Source: HXMU1420-13 sp963691715 (GTDB lineage: Bacteria > Bacteroidota > Rhodothermia > Balneolales > Balneolaceae). Taken from it: 64,000 bases of DNA. The notes under the pieces are model-generated. The model worked only from the letters and a program-made list of their open reading frames with translations, had not been told where the DNA came from and ran no database searches. The position numbers were made by a program, and so were the translations under genes. The number at the start of each line of letters is the position of its first letter. Position 1 is the stretch's first letter. Shown piece by piece: positions 1 to 8,815 of the stretch. The DNA is taken from positions 992,001 through 1,056,000 of the forward strand of contig OY829281.1 in assembly GCA_963691715.1 (NCBI GenBank). Direction: 5' to 3'.

Positions 1-877
1 TTTTTTTCTTTTCCATCTCTGAATTATAATCTTGGAGGTTAAATGGGGTTATTTTTTCTCCCATAGCATGATGAGCAACTTTTAAAAGAATTCCATTGTT
101 TTGTGGTTGGTTAGGATTAATTGGAAATCCATAGAAAACTCCCTCATATGCTTCATCTGCTATCATCCAGCAGGGAAATTCACCAAACTCAAATTTTGAC
201 CTCTTTGATGGTTCAATCCAAGAAATCAATTGTCTAGTAACAGTTAATTCAAACGGAGTATTCTCGATGAGTTCACTTAGGTACGAACCAGCTGTACATA
301 TAATCTTTTTTGCTTTGTAGTTATTAGCATCTGATATAACTGAAATAAAATCTGATTTTTGTTCTATGGATAAAACACGCTCACATGTTTTTATAGTCGC
401 TCCATATTTTTTTGATAGTTCAATAAATGATTGAATAGCTAAATCCGCCGACACAAACCCAGCATTTGGTTCAAACATAGACTGCATTGGTTCTTGCAGA
501 TGGAATGGTTCGTAGTGATCCTTTGAACAATCCAATACGGGTATGTTGAACATTTGAGATGATTTCTTTACCCCTTTCATTACGGGATGGCTTTGTTTGC
601 CAATGTATTTGAGTCCAGTTTTATAATAAACTTGAACTCCTAATTCTTTTTCTAAATCCATCCATCCTTTGTACGCATCTTCCAGTAGAGGAACATAATC
701 GGGATGTTCAAAATAGGCTTTTCTTATAATCCTAGGACCTACCGAATGCGACCCTTTAGTATGAACAATATTGAATTGCTCCAATCCAAGAACGTTTAAT
801 CCTGCTTTTGATAGTTGATATAAAGCAGAAGAACCCATTGAACCTAATCCAATTACAATTACAATTACATCATACAT
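1..877 (-). CDS. FAD-dependent amine oxidase (sarcosine / N-methyltryptophan oxidase type), 3' end cut by window edge
   Basis: The reading frame runs open from an ATG at 877 to the window edge, giving 292 residues of a family normally about 370-390 long, so the C-terminus is missing. The N-terminus has a Rossmann FAD-binding strand with GLGSMG, then RIIRKAYFEHPDYVPLLED, which is typical of the monomeric sarcosine oxidase / N-methyl-L-tryptophan oxidase family. The FYGFP segment near residue 260 is also family-like. Members oxidise secondary amines (N-methyl amino acids) with O2, giving a demethylated amine, aldehyde and peroxide. The region that would carry the covalent-flavin Cys lies beyond the edge, so substrate and flavin linkage cannot be judged. 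A hexanucleotide repeated three times at 851-868 lengthens the first beta strand by one Val-Ile pair compared with the usual family start. Confidence 0.85.
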   Translation of the reverse strand, partial: MYDVIVIVIGLGSMGSSALYQLSKAGLNVLGLEQFNIVHTKGSHSVGPRIIRKAYFEHPDYVPLLEDAYKGWMDLEKELGVQVYYKTGLKYIGKQSHPVMKGVKKSSQMFNIPVLDCSKDHYEPFHLQEPMQSMFEPNAGFVSADLAIQSFIELSKKYGATIKTCERVLSIEQKSDFISVISDANNYKAKKIICTAGSYLSELIENTPFELTVTRQLISWIEPSKRSKFEFGEFPCWMIADEAYEGVFYGFPINPNQPQNNGILLKVAHHAMGEKITPFNLQDYNSEMEKKK

Positions 878-991
878 ATTCAATCATATCCCATTTTAAA
901 GCAAGACCCTATCATTATTTTATTGAGTGTTTTTTAATGAAATGGTAAATAATAAATCCCCTTTATAAAAATATTGAGTAAGCTCATACAA

Positions 992-1321
992 CTAGTTAAC
1001 CAGTCTCTTTAAAGTATACAATGTATCGGTTGCACTTACTAACTCCCACCCATCTCGTCCTAATTCATTTAACGTTGCCTCTAATTCTATGGATAATAAC
1101 TGAAGAATTCTTACAGGTATATCTATATCACTATTAGTAGAAGAATCAATCATTGATTGTCGATGTTCATGCAATATAGATCCAATGTTAATTATTTTAT
1201 ACTCATACTTTAAATTTTCTGGAACAGAGCTCATAGACATAAGCAAGAGTGAGCCAAAAAGTAATATCAATATGGCAAATAGCACCTGACTTTTATTCTT
1301 AAAAAAAATAGTTGTATTCAT
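992..1321 (-). CDS. Small membrane-anchored protein with DUF4177-like C-terminus
   Basis: This is a 109-residue protein. After a basic N-terminus comes one hydrophobic segment (about residues 13-32), so it is probably exported or anchored by a single helix. The C-terminal half contains YEYKIINI near residue 40 and LNELGRDGWELVSA near residue 86. That layout (a YEY..V strand, then LN.LG.DGWELV) is typical of DUF4177-like domains, whose function is unknown. It lies between the amine oxidase and the carboxylase gene on the same strand but with gaps of over 100 bases on both sides, so it may be monocistronic. I infer the domain from the GWELV motif only. Confidence 0.6.
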   Translation of the reverse strand: MNTTIFFKNKSQVLFAILILLFGSLLLMSMSSVPENLKYEYKIINIGSILHEHRQSMIDSSTNSDIDIPVRILQLLSIELEATLNELGRDGWELVSATDTLYTLKRLVN

Positions 1322-1494
1322 AGATTATACCTTCGTGTTGTAATAGAATATGTAAGCTAAAAGTGTTATATACGAAAAAGTTGAGCACATTTCATCTTTA
1401 CAAGTCTATTTTTTTAATCCCTTTCATTTATTGCATTATGTATATGCAAAACCATCTAGATTTATGGGATGTTATATCGAAGAATCTTTTTAAA

Positions 1495-1512
1495 AACTTT
1501 TTTAAAAAAGTT
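1495..1512 (-). terminator. A/T-rich perfect palindrome downstream of the carboxylase gene
   Basis: A perfect 18-base palindrome (AACTTTTTT followed by its reverse complement) sits 5 bases after the stop of the minus-strand carboxylase gene. Further T and A runs follow it. It could form a weak terminator hairpin, but the stem has only one G-C pair per arm, so the call is tentative. Confidence 0.3.
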
Positions 1513-1517
1513 GGCTA

Positions 1518-3149
1518 TTATACTTGTAATACTCCCGTTTTAAAATCAACAATTACTGGATTTAGATTTGCAACGTTAATGGCTTTCGAAATTCGTTCGC
1601 GCGTTTGGGTTGGATGAATGATCCCATCAATCCACAATCTAGCGGCAGCATAACGGACGTCGGTTTGTTTATTGTAGCGGTTAGTAATTTCATTTTGAAG
1701 TTCATGTTGTTCCTCTTCACTCAATGCTAGACCCTTTTTCTTCAAGGCTGCAACTTGGATTTGAGTTAATGTTTTCCCAGCGGATGCCCCACTCATTACC
1801 GCGATATTTGCTGTTGGCCAGGCATACATAAATCGTGGATCATAGGCTCTTCCGCACATCGCATAATTACCAGCACCATAACTGTTACCAATCACAAAAG
1901 TAATTTTTGGGACTGTTGAATTCGCCATTGCATTCACCATCTTTGCCCCATCTTTTATAATACCCCCATGTTCACTTCGTCTCCCGATCATAAAACCGGT
2001 CACATCCTGAAGAAAAATTAAAGGAATCTTCTTTTGGTTACAATTCATAATAAATCGAGCAGCTTTATCTGCAGAATCACTATAAATAACTCCACCAATT
2101 TTCATTTCTCCCGACTTTGTTTTGCTAATACTTCGTTGATTTGCAACTATTCCAACACTCCATCCATCAATTCTAGCATACATTGTAATTAATGTATTTC
2201 CATAGCCTTTTTTAAATTCTGTGCCTGTACCCTCATCGATAATACAATCTAATAGTTCATACATATCATAAGGCGATGTTCTTGATTCAGGCAAAATATT
2301 AAAAATATCACTTGAGGGTCGTTTTGGTTCGATTGCTTTAGTGCGATTGAATCCAGCGGTATTATAGGGTCCAAGTTTATCAACTAAATCGCGAATAGTA
2401 GATATACATTCGTTGTCATCTTTCATTTTATAATCGGTGACTCCACTTATTTCAGTATGAGTGGTTGCTCCACCTAAAGTCTCATTATCTACCGTTTCAC
2501 CGATTGCAGCTTTCACTAAATAGGAACCAGCAAGAAAAACACTCCCTGTTCCATCAACAATTAAGGCTTCATCACTCATTATAGGTAAATAGGCGCCCCC
2601 CGCAACACAACTTCCCATTATGGCTGCAATCTGTGGAATCCCTTTGGCTGAGAGAATGGCATTATTGCGAAACATTCGTCCAAAATGTTCTTTATCCGGG
2701 AAAATCTGATCTTGTAACGGTAGAAATACACCTGCAGAATCTACTAAATAAATAACAGGTAAATGATTCTCAATGGCAATTTCCTGTGCCCTCACATTCT
2801 TTTTTGCGGTGATCGGAAACCAAGCACCAGCCTTTACAGTAGCATCATTAGCCACAATCATACACAATCTTCCAGAAACAGTACCTACACCAGTAACTAC
2901 ACCTCCTGCTGGGCATCCTCCAACATCGTCATACATTTCATAACCTGCCCATAAGCCAATTTCATAAAAAGCGCTTCCATCATCAATTAATAAAGAAATA
3001 CGCTCTCTTGCTGTTAATTTCCCTTTTGCATGTTCTTTTTTGATACGTTTAGTACCTCCACCAAGTCGAAGCTGATCTTCTTGAATACTTATAGTTTTAA
3101 TCAGCTTATCAAGCCAATGATCGTTGTTAGATTTTTCTGTTCTAGCCAT
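1518..3149 (-). CDS. Acyl-CoA carboxylase beta (carboxyltransferase) subunit, methylcrotonyl-CoA carboxylase-like
   Basis: A 543-residue biotin-dependent carboxyltransferase. It moves CO2 from carboxybiotin to an acyl-CoA. The N-domain carries GGCPAGGVVTGVGTV (about residue 77) and DSAGVFLPLQDQIFPDKEHF followed by GSCVAGGAYLPIMSDE; the C-domain carries GNSYGAGNYAMCGRAYDP and AWPTANIAVMSG. These strings resemble the beta subunit of 3-methylcrotonyl-CoA carboxylase (leucine breakdown) more than propionyl-CoA carboxylase, and the length fits that family (about 535). No biotin-carboxylase alpha subunit lies in the window, so the partner must be elsewhere and the substrate remains an inference. 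A geranyl-CoA or propionyl-CoA carboxylase is possible. Confidence 0.85.
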   Translation of the reverse strand: MARTEKSNNDHWLDKLIKTISIQEDQLRLGGGTKRIKKEHAKGKLTARERISLLIDDGSAFYEIGLWAGYEMYDDVGGCPAGGVVTGVGTVSGRLCMIVANDATVKAGAWFPITAKKNVRAQEIAIENHLPVIYLVDSAGVFLPLQDQIFPDKEHFGRMFRNNAILSAKGIPQIAAIMGSCVAGGAYLPIMSDEALIVDGTGSVFLAGSYLVKAAIGETVDNETLGGATTHTEISGVTDYKMKDDNECISTIRDLVDKLGPYNTAGFNRTKAIEPKRPSSDIFNILPESRTSPYDMYELLDCIIDEGTGTEFKKGYGNTLITMYARIDGWSVGIVANQRSISKTKSGEMKIGGVIYSDSADKAARFIMNCNQKKIPLIFLQDVTGFMIGRRSEHGGIIKDGAKMVNAMANSTVPKITFVIGNSYGAGNYAMCGRAYDPRFMYAWPTANIAVMSGASAGKTLTQIQVAALKKKGLALSEEEQHELQNEITNRYNKQTDVRYAAARLWIDGIIHPTQTRERISKAINVANLNPVIVDFKTGVLQV

Positions 3150-3263
3150 AGTTTAGTTGACAATGATTTTTTATACTAATTTTTATGAAAATGACGTTCA
3201 AAATAGGAATTATAACACATCTAATTTATGTCTAATACATAGTAAGAGTTAAATAATCTATAT

Positions 3264-4649
3264 ATGCAAAAAAGCACTTTACTGATTTTCTCCTTAAGCT
3301 TTCTATTAAGTTCATTGGTATTCGCACAAAGATCCCGCGTTAATTATGTTGACCTAGTTAACCGAACATCTATTCCCCAAATTTTTTTCGATGATTTAAT
3401 TTTTCCGACAGAAGAAGGAAAAACTGAAATAGCCACAATTTTTCGGTTTGATAATGATTTTCTTCCCTTCAAAAAAATTACAACTGATTTAAGAAATAGT
3501 GCACCTGAGTGGGCAGAATATTACACGATAATACAATTAAATAAAGAAGTTTTTAAAGGATCAACAAGCAGACGTGGTAAAAACAAAGATCTAATTGACG
3601 TTGCGAGCAGAGACATGTGGATTGATACGCTTTATACTTCATCATTTGAAGATACCGAAGTTAATACCTTATTCGCATCAGGGTCATTATCCACCGAAAT
3701 TGATGCAGGTAAGTATAATACTGTATTGCAATTAAGTTTGATTGAAAACACCAACGATCGAAATTCAACGAACCGAAATTTCATAATTCCAGATTGGTCA
3801 ACCAAAAAAACTGGTGAAATATATTTTATTCAACCAGAAGCATCAGATACCATGAAATTACCCTTAGTTAATATGGGTAAGAAGGTTTTATATGGAGAAG
3901 ATTTCCAATCTTTGATTCGTATCCCTAATTACTCTACAGAGAATAAGTATACCGTTAGAATTCATAAAATGAATCTTGGCCGCAAAGATACTACCAAAGG
4001 TGATTCGATATACGAATACGTTATTGATCATGATGACATCATTCAAGATATGCGCCCTCAACTTAATGATGGATCTCAACCTTCTATATCCTTTGTAGAA
4101 AGTGATTTAGAATTTGTATACACCTTAGTGAAAATTCCTCATTCATCATTTCAAAATGCTAGTTATTCCATTGAATTAACTTCGGATGATGAAGAGTTGA
4201 CCTTATCAAAAAATATGTTTCAATCATATTGGCCAGATATGCCTGCAAGTCTACTGAATTTGGATATTGCCATTGAGCACATGAAATTCTTCCTTAAAGA
4301 AGATGAATTAGGTAAAATAAATTCTGGTTCAACCCTCGAAAAAGAACAAAAATTTAGAGCTTTTTGGGATCGATTAGACCCTACTCCAAATACAGTGCTG
4401 AATGAACGAATGGCAGTATATTATAGAAGAATAGATTATGCTTTTAAACAATTTGGTAATCGTGGGAATTTAGCTGGTCATGAAAGTGATCAAGGCAAAG
4501 TATTTATAAATTTTGGTCCTGCAGACGAAATAGATCGTCAATTTCCTACTAATGGTAAAGTAATTGAAATTTGGAAATATGGTTCTAAGAATTTTATTTT
4601 CGAATCCAGTTCAGGCTTTGGAGATTTCATATTAATTGGAACCGAGTAA
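3264..4649 (+). CDS. GWxTD-domain exported protein
   Basis: A 461-residue protein with a clear signal peptide (residues 1-21, ending VFAQ). The N-terminal 330 residues look like beta-rich extracytoplasmic sequence. The C-terminal 110 residues match the GWxTD domain layout: FWDRLDPTPNT, NERMAVYYRRIDYA, then GKVFINFGPADEID and an EIWKY strand. The family is common in Balneolota, Chlorobiota, Ignavibacteria and Gemmatimonadota, and its function is unknown. The signature motif here reads G405-H-E-S-D409 rather than GWxTD, so the Trp and Thr are replaced. It is followed 45 bases later by pdxA on the same strand and may start that operon. Confidence 0.8.
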   Translation: MQKSTLLIFSLSFLLSSLVFAQRSRVNYVDLVNRTSIPQIFFDDLIFPTEEGKTEIATIFRFDNDFLPFKKITTDLRNSAPEWAEYYTIIQLNKEVFKGSTSRRGKNKDLIDVASRDMWIDTLYTSSFEDTEVNTLFASGSLSTEIDAGKYNTVLQLSLIENTNDRNSTNRNFIIPDWSTKKTGEIYFIQPEASDTMKLPLVNMGKKVLYGEDFQSLIRIPNYSTENKYTVRIHKMNLGRKDTTKGDSIYEYVIDHDDIIQDMRPQLNDGSQPSISFVESDLEFVYTLVKIPHSSFQNASYSIELTSDDEELTLSKNMFQSYWPDMPASLLNLDIAIEHMKFFLKEDELGKINSGSTLEKEQKFRAFWDRLDPTPNTVLNERMAVYYRRIDYAFKQFGNRGNLAGHESDQGKVFINFGPADEIDRQFPTNGKVIEIWKYGSKNFIFESSSGFGDFILIGTE

Positions 4650-4694
4650 CGCCTATAAATAAAAACACTACATTAGTATACATAATTAAAAATA

Positions 4695-5684
4695 ATGCAC
4701 CCTAAACTTGTAATTAGTATTGGCGATATTAATGGTATAGCACCGGAAGTGATCTTAAAATCTATGATTGATCACGATTACTCAAAGTCAGTTCCTATTA
4801 TTCTATCCCCTTTTAAAGTTGTTAATTATTATTCTGATGCATTAGATATTTCCTTAGATATAAATTACTGCGATAATTTTGATGATATTTCTTTAGGAAG
4901 AGTTAATGTAATCTGGGATGATGCGTTTACCGATGATATACAACCTGGTATTATATCGGCAGAAAGCGGTGCTGTGGCTATGCAATCTATTGAAAAATGT
5001 ATTAACTATTTGAAAAATAATGATGCACAAGCAATGGTAACAGGCCCTATTTCAAAAGAAGCTGTTCATTTGGCAGGTTATAACATTCCGGGACATACAG
5101 AGTTTCTAGCAAAAAAAAATGATGTAAATGATGTACTAATGATGCTAGTAAATAATAATCTACGTGTAGCTTTAGTAACTGCTCATATTCCAATTTCTGA
5201 GGTAAGTTTGTTCATTGAAAAGAATTTGATTCAACACAAAGCCCAACTACTTGATCATAGCCTCAAAAATGATTTTGGAATTGAACAACCGAAAATAGCA
5301 GTTCTGGGCTTAAACCCTCATGCAGGGGATGGTGGGGTAATAGGAAAAGAAGAAATTGAGGTTATTGAACCAGCGATACAAGAAGCGAGAAAAAAAGGCA
5401 TTAAAATTGAAGGCCCCTTTCCAGCAGATGGTTTTTTTGGACATCAATTATATAATCAATTCGATGCAATATTAGCAATGTATCATGATCAAGGTTTGGC
5501 TCCATTTAAATTGTTATCATTTGGAAAAGGAGTGAATTTCACTGCTGGACTTCCCATAATTCGTACAAGTCCAGATCATGGAACTGCTTTTAACATAGCC
5601 GGAAAAAATCTTGCTAACCCCTCTTCTTTTAAACAAGCTTATCAATTAGCAATTGAACTGGTTCATCAACGTAATGTCGATTGA
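4695..5684 (+). CDS. pdxA: 4-hydroxythreonine-4-phosphate dehydrogenase PdxA
   Basis: A 329-residue PdxA, the usual family length. It oxidises 4-phosphohydroxy-L-threonine with NAD(P)+; after decarboxylation the product enters pyridoxal 5'-phosphate synthesis (DXP-dependent route) with PdxJ. Visible family motifs are ISIGDINGIAPEV at the N-terminus, VTGPISKEA, IPGHTEFLA (metal-site His), LNPHAGDGG, and YHDQGLAPFK with a metal-binding His. The start ATG follows an A-rich leader. The stop codon overlaps the start of the following methyltransferase by 11 bases, so translation may be coupled. No pdxJ is in the window. Confidence 0.95.
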   Translation: MHPKLVISIGDINGIAPEVILKSMIDHDYSKSVPIILSPFKVVNYYSDALDISLDINYCDNFDDISLGRVNVIWDDAFTDDIQPGIISAESGAVAMQSIEKCINYLKNNDAQAMVTGPISKEAVHLAGYNIPGHTEFLAKKNDVNDVLMMLVNNNLRVALVTAHIPISEVSLFIEKNLIQHKAQLLDHSLKNDFGIEQPKIAVLGLNPHAGDGGVIGKEEIEVIEPAIQEARKKGIKIEGPFPADGFFGHQLYNQFDAILAMYHDQGLAPFKLLSFGKGVNFTAGLPIIRTSPDHGTAFNIAGKNLANPSSFKQAYQLAIELVHQRNVD

Positions 5685-6456
5685 ATCATCTCCCATTTAC
5701 TCTAAACTAGCTCAATTATATGACACCTTAATGAGCGATGTTGATTATGAATCATGGGCAGACTATATCGATGAAATAATGCAAACTCATCACCCAGATC
5801 CAATAGAGATAATGGAAGTTGCATGTGGTACTGGCTCAATTACTATTTCTTTAGCTGAACTTGAATGCTACAAAATTACTGGTACTGATCTTTCACCCTC
5901 AATGATCGAAATAGCTCGAATGAAAGCAAAGAAAATGGGATTAACTCTTCCATTCGAAACTGCAGATTTTAACAATTTACATTATCACAATCAATTTGAT
6001 TGCGTGTATGCTGTTTTTGATTGTATTAATTATCTACAAAGTGCACAGGAAATTAAAAATGCTTTATTATCTATACATCAAACACTTAAATCAGATGGCC
6101 TATTAATTTTCGATTTCTCGACGCCAAAGAATTCTTTAGAATCAGTTGATTTTTTAAATGAAGCTGAAGGAGAATCAGGTAATTTTCGTTTTTTCAGAAA
6201 AAGTTGGTATCTAATTGATGAAAAATTACACTTCAATGAGTTTGAAATACAAGAAAAAGATCAATATTCAAATAAAGTAATTCGTATTTGGCATGAAAAA
6301 CATAAACAACGTGCATATACTTTATCAGAAATGCTATCAATTTTGGATCAAACACCCTATCATCTTGTAGCAAAATATGATGGCTTCGATTTGTTAGAGG
6401 CTGATGAAACCAGTTCACGTGTAACCATTGTACTCAGATGTCAGAAAATACAGTAA
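5674..6456 (+). CDS. Class I SAM-dependent methyltransferase
   Basis: I chose the ATG at 5674 (MSIESSPIYSKLAQLYDTLM, 260 residues). A longer reading from a GTG/ATG-poor region inside pdxA at 5653 adds only seven unlikely residues. Motif I is EVACGTGSITI (about residue 52), motif II ends GTDLSPSMIEIA, and FDCVYAVFDCINYL fits motif IV/V. The IYSKLAQLYDTLM opening is typical of the small-molecule methyltransferase group related to YodH/BlsI-like proteins. The substrate is unknown. It overlaps pdxA upstream and the ftsE start downstream (19 bases), so it is an operon member between cofactor synthesis and cell division genes. Nothing in the sequence ties it to either pathway. Confidence 0.8.
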   Translation: MSIESSPIYSKLAQLYDTLMSDVDYESWADYIDEIMQTHHPDPIEIMEVACGTGSITISLAELECYKITGTDLSPSMIEIARMKAKKMGLTLPFETADFNNLHYHNQFDCVYAVFDCINYLQSAQEIKNALLSIHQTLKSDGLLIFDFSTPKNSLESVDFLNEAEGESGNFRFFRKSWYLIDEKLHFNEFEIQEKDQYSNKVIRIWHEKHKQRAYTLSEMLSILDQTPYHLVAKYDGFDLLEADETSSRVTIVLRCQKIQ

Positions 6457-7148
6457 TTGAACTTAATAATATTTCCCTGAGCTTTGATAGTCGTCAGGTT
6501 CTTTCAAATATAAATTTTAAGCTTCGAAACGGAGAATTCTGTTATTTAATTGGACCTACAGGTATCGGGAAAAGTTCAATTTTGAAAATGCTTTATCGAG
6601 ATATTATTCCCGACTCTGGAACAGTCCGAGTTACCGATATGCCTGTTAATAAATTAAGTATGCGACAAGTTCCAATTTTAAGACGCAAACTAGGAATTGT
6701 ATTTCAAGATTTTCAGCTTCTTCAAGACCGTAATGTATATGATAATATAGCATTTGCATTACAAGTAACTGGCGAAAAATCTAAATTCATAAAACAACGT
6801 GTATTAGAAGTTTTAAGTTTAGTAGGTCTGAGTCATCGTAGCAAAAATATGCCTTATGATCTATCAGGAGGAGAACAACAAAGAGTTGTTATCGCTCGAG
6901 CTTTGGCAAATGAACCGAGAATACTTTTAGCTGATGAACCTACTGGTAATCTTGATCCAAAAGCATCGAAAGAAATAATGGAAATTCTAAAACAAATCAA
7001 TAATCGTGGAACTGCTGTTTTGATGATCACTCACGATTATTCTATTGTACGACATTACACTTATCGAACTGTGCGTATTTTGGACGGTAAAATCCAGGAT
7101 TTAGCCTGGAAAGGAAATAAATTAGTTCCTGTTATGTCACCTATTTGA
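6438..7148 (+). CDS. ftsE: Cell division ABC ATPase FtsE
   Basis: A 236-residue single ABC ATPase. Walker A is GPTGIGKSS (39-47), the Q-loop is VFQDFQLL, the signature is LSGGEQQR (142-149), Walker B is ILLADEPTGNLD, and the H-loop is MITHD. The ADEPTGNLD and VFQDF strings with RNVYDNIAFAL are typical of FtsE, which with the permease FtsX links the divisome to peptidoglycan hydrolase activation. FtsX does not follow: the next gene is queG, so ftsE and ftsX are separated in this genome, as often seen in Bacteroidota. A different partner permease cannot be excluded. The start overlaps the upstream methyltransferase by 19 bases. Confidence 0.8.
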   Translation: MSENTVIELNNISLSFDSRQVLSNINFKLRNGEFCYLIGPTGIGKSSILKMLYRDIIPDSGTVRVTDMPVNKLSMRQVPILRRKLGIVFQDFQLLQDRNVYDNIAFALQVTGEKSKFIKQRVLEVLSLVGLSHRSKNMPYDLSGGEQQRVVIARALANEPRILLADEPTGNLDPKASKEIMEILKQINNRGTAVLMITHDYSIVRHYTYRTVRILDGKIQDLAWKGNKLVPVMSPI

Positions 7149-7159
7149 TTCATCCTACG

Positions 7160-8101
7160 ATGAATGCGTTAACTATTACACAAAAAATTCGGAATTTTGC
7201 TCTTTCTATTGGCTTTGATGCTTGTGGTTTTGCTAAAGCTAAAGAACTTACAGCCGAAGCTTCTCGTCTGGAACACTGGTTAAAAGAAAACCGTCAAGGA
7301 ACCATGGATTGGATGGGGAAAAATTTTGATAAACGAATTAATCCTTCGGTATTAGTTCCAGGTGCTAAAACTGTTATATCGTTACTTTCAAGCTATCATC
7401 ATCCTTTACATAAAAAACAAATCGGAACCATTAATAAGCCACAAGTTGCAAAATATGCTCAGGGGCGTGATTATCACAAAGTATTGAAAAAAAAATTGAA
7501 TGAATTATTCAATTATACCACTGAAATAGTTGGCAAAGTTGAAGGTAGGGTTTTTGTTGATTCTGCACCTATATTAGATAAAGCATGGGCGGTTCAAGCT
7601 GGACTTGGTTGGGTTGGGAAAAATTCAAATATTCTCAATAAAAACTTGGGTTCATGGTTTTTCATTGCCGAGATGATCATTGATATCGAACTTAAATTCG
7701 ATACACCAACTACTGATCATTGCGGATCTTGCACTCGTTGTATAGAAGCCTGCCCTACAGATGCTATTTACGAACCTTACAAGGTAGATGCCTCTAAATG
7801 TATTTCTTATCTTACCATCGAACATAAAGGAGACATCGAGGAACGCTATCATACAAATATGCAAAATTGGGTATTTGGTTGTGATATATGTCAAGATGTT
7901 TGTCCGTGGAATAGTAAAGCCAAATTAGCTCAATTTTTAGACTTCTATCCTCGTAATAAGGTACTAGAAGCGGCCGATAATCATTTCAAAAGTATGGATG
8001 AAAAATCTTTTAATGATTTGTTTGCAGGCTCACCTGTTAGAAGAACTAAATGGGAAGGTTTTAAAAGAAATTTAAGTATTGTAAATACGAATATTGAATA
8101 A
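7160..8101 (+). CDS. queG: Epoxyqueuosine reductase QueG
   Basis: A 313-residue QueG, using the ATG at 7160. A TTG at 7145 overlapping the ftsE stop would add five residues. It carries out the last step of queuosine synthesis in tRNA, reducing epoxyqueuosine with a cobalamin cofactor and two [4Fe-4S] clusters. The cluster ligands are visible: CGSCTRCIEACP (C188, C191, C194, C198) and, later, a Cys in SKCIS plus GCDICQDVCPW (C241, C244, C248). VDSAPILDKAWA contains the proposed catalytic Asp (about 134), followed by GLGWVGKN. Other queuosine genes are absent from the window. Confidence 0.95.
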   Translation: MNALTITQKIRNFALSIGFDACGFAKAKELTAEASRLEHWLKENRQGTMDWMGKNFDKRINPSVLVPGAKTVISLLSSYHHPLHKKQIGTINKPQVAKYAQGRDYHKVLKKKLNELFNYTTEIVGKVEGRVFVDSAPILDKAWAVQAGLGWVGKNSNILNKNLGSWFFIAEMIIDIELKFDTPTTDHCGSCTRCIEACPTDAIYEPYKVDASKCISYLTIEHKGDIEERYHTNMQNWVFGCDICQDVCPWNSKAKLAQFLDFYPRNKVLEAADNHFKSMDEKSFNDLFAGSPVRRTKWEGFKRNLSIVNTNIE

Positions 8102-8123
8102 TATTCAGTTCTTTTACTGATAG

Positions 8124-8756
8124 CTAAAATTTTTCCTTTTTATCGATTAGCGCCTTATAGAGTAGCTCACGGGCACGAAATATATGTGCCTTAACAGTTC
8201 CTAGTGGTATATCCAGTTCAACGGAAATTTCATCATAACTTAGCTCTTCCATGTGCCGCATTTGAATAACCTTACGATATTTCTCAGGAAGATTTGCAAT
8301 GGCATGTTGAACAATAGCTTTACGCTCACTTTTAATAATTGGTGCATCTGTTGCAAATGAATTATCCGGAAGTTGAACTTCCATTTCGCCATCTTTTGTT
8401 TTTACTGGATCACTAATTGAAATAGTCTGAAGCTTTTTCTTTCTTAAATAGTCGATGGTATGGTTAGTGGCTATTCTATATAACCAAGTAGAAAAAGCAT
8501 ATTCATGACTATAACTTTTCAAATTCTTAAATGCTTTAATGAAAACCTCTTGCACTAGATCTTCCACCATCTCATGTTGCTTAATCATTTTACGAATGTG
8601 GAAATAAATAGGCCGATCATATTTATCTACTAACTTCTTATAAGAATCTTCTCTACCTCTTAATGCTTCTGAAACATACTTATCGTCTTCAATGCTACTG
8701 GCAGATGCATTTTCACGAGGTTTATAATTAGTAGAGGGTTCTTTTTTATCCTGCAT
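8124..8756 (-). CDS. ECF-type RNA polymerase sigma factor (RpoE-like)
   Basis: A 210-residue sigma-70 family factor with only regions 2 and 4. Region 2 covers DLVQEVFIKAFKNL and FSTWLYRIATNHTIDYLRKKK (about 75-118). Region 4 is NLPEKYRKVIQMRHMEELSY followed by the HTH IPLGTVKAHIFRAREL (about 155-200). An N-terminal extension of about 30 polar residues precedes region 2. It directs RNA polymerase to a stress or envelope regulon. No anti-sigma gene adjoins it: ppx/gppA is upstream, queG is convergent downstream. It may be of the constitutive type seen in Bacteroidota, or its regulator is elsewhere. Confidence 0.9.
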   Translation of the reverse strand: MQDKKEPSTNYKPRENASASSIEDDKYVSEALRGREDSYKKLVDKYDRPIYFHIRKMIKQHEMVEDLVQEVFIKAFKNLKSYSHEYAFSTWLYRIATNHTIDYLRKKKLQTISISDPVKTKDGEMEVQLPDNSFATDAPIIKSERKAIVQHAIANLPEKYRKVIQMRHMEELSYDEISVELDIPLGTVKAHIFRARELLYKALIDKKEKF

Positions 8757-8815
8757 TAATAGAAAAAATTAAGAACTTAAAATACAAAGCTTAACATTAA
8801 TGAAAATCTGAAATT

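Noticed and set aside
1363..1617. 84-codon plus-strand frame between the DUF4177-like gene and the carboxylase
   Set aside because: It runs into the carboxylase gene on the opposite strand and its C-terminus is plainly the antisense of that gene.
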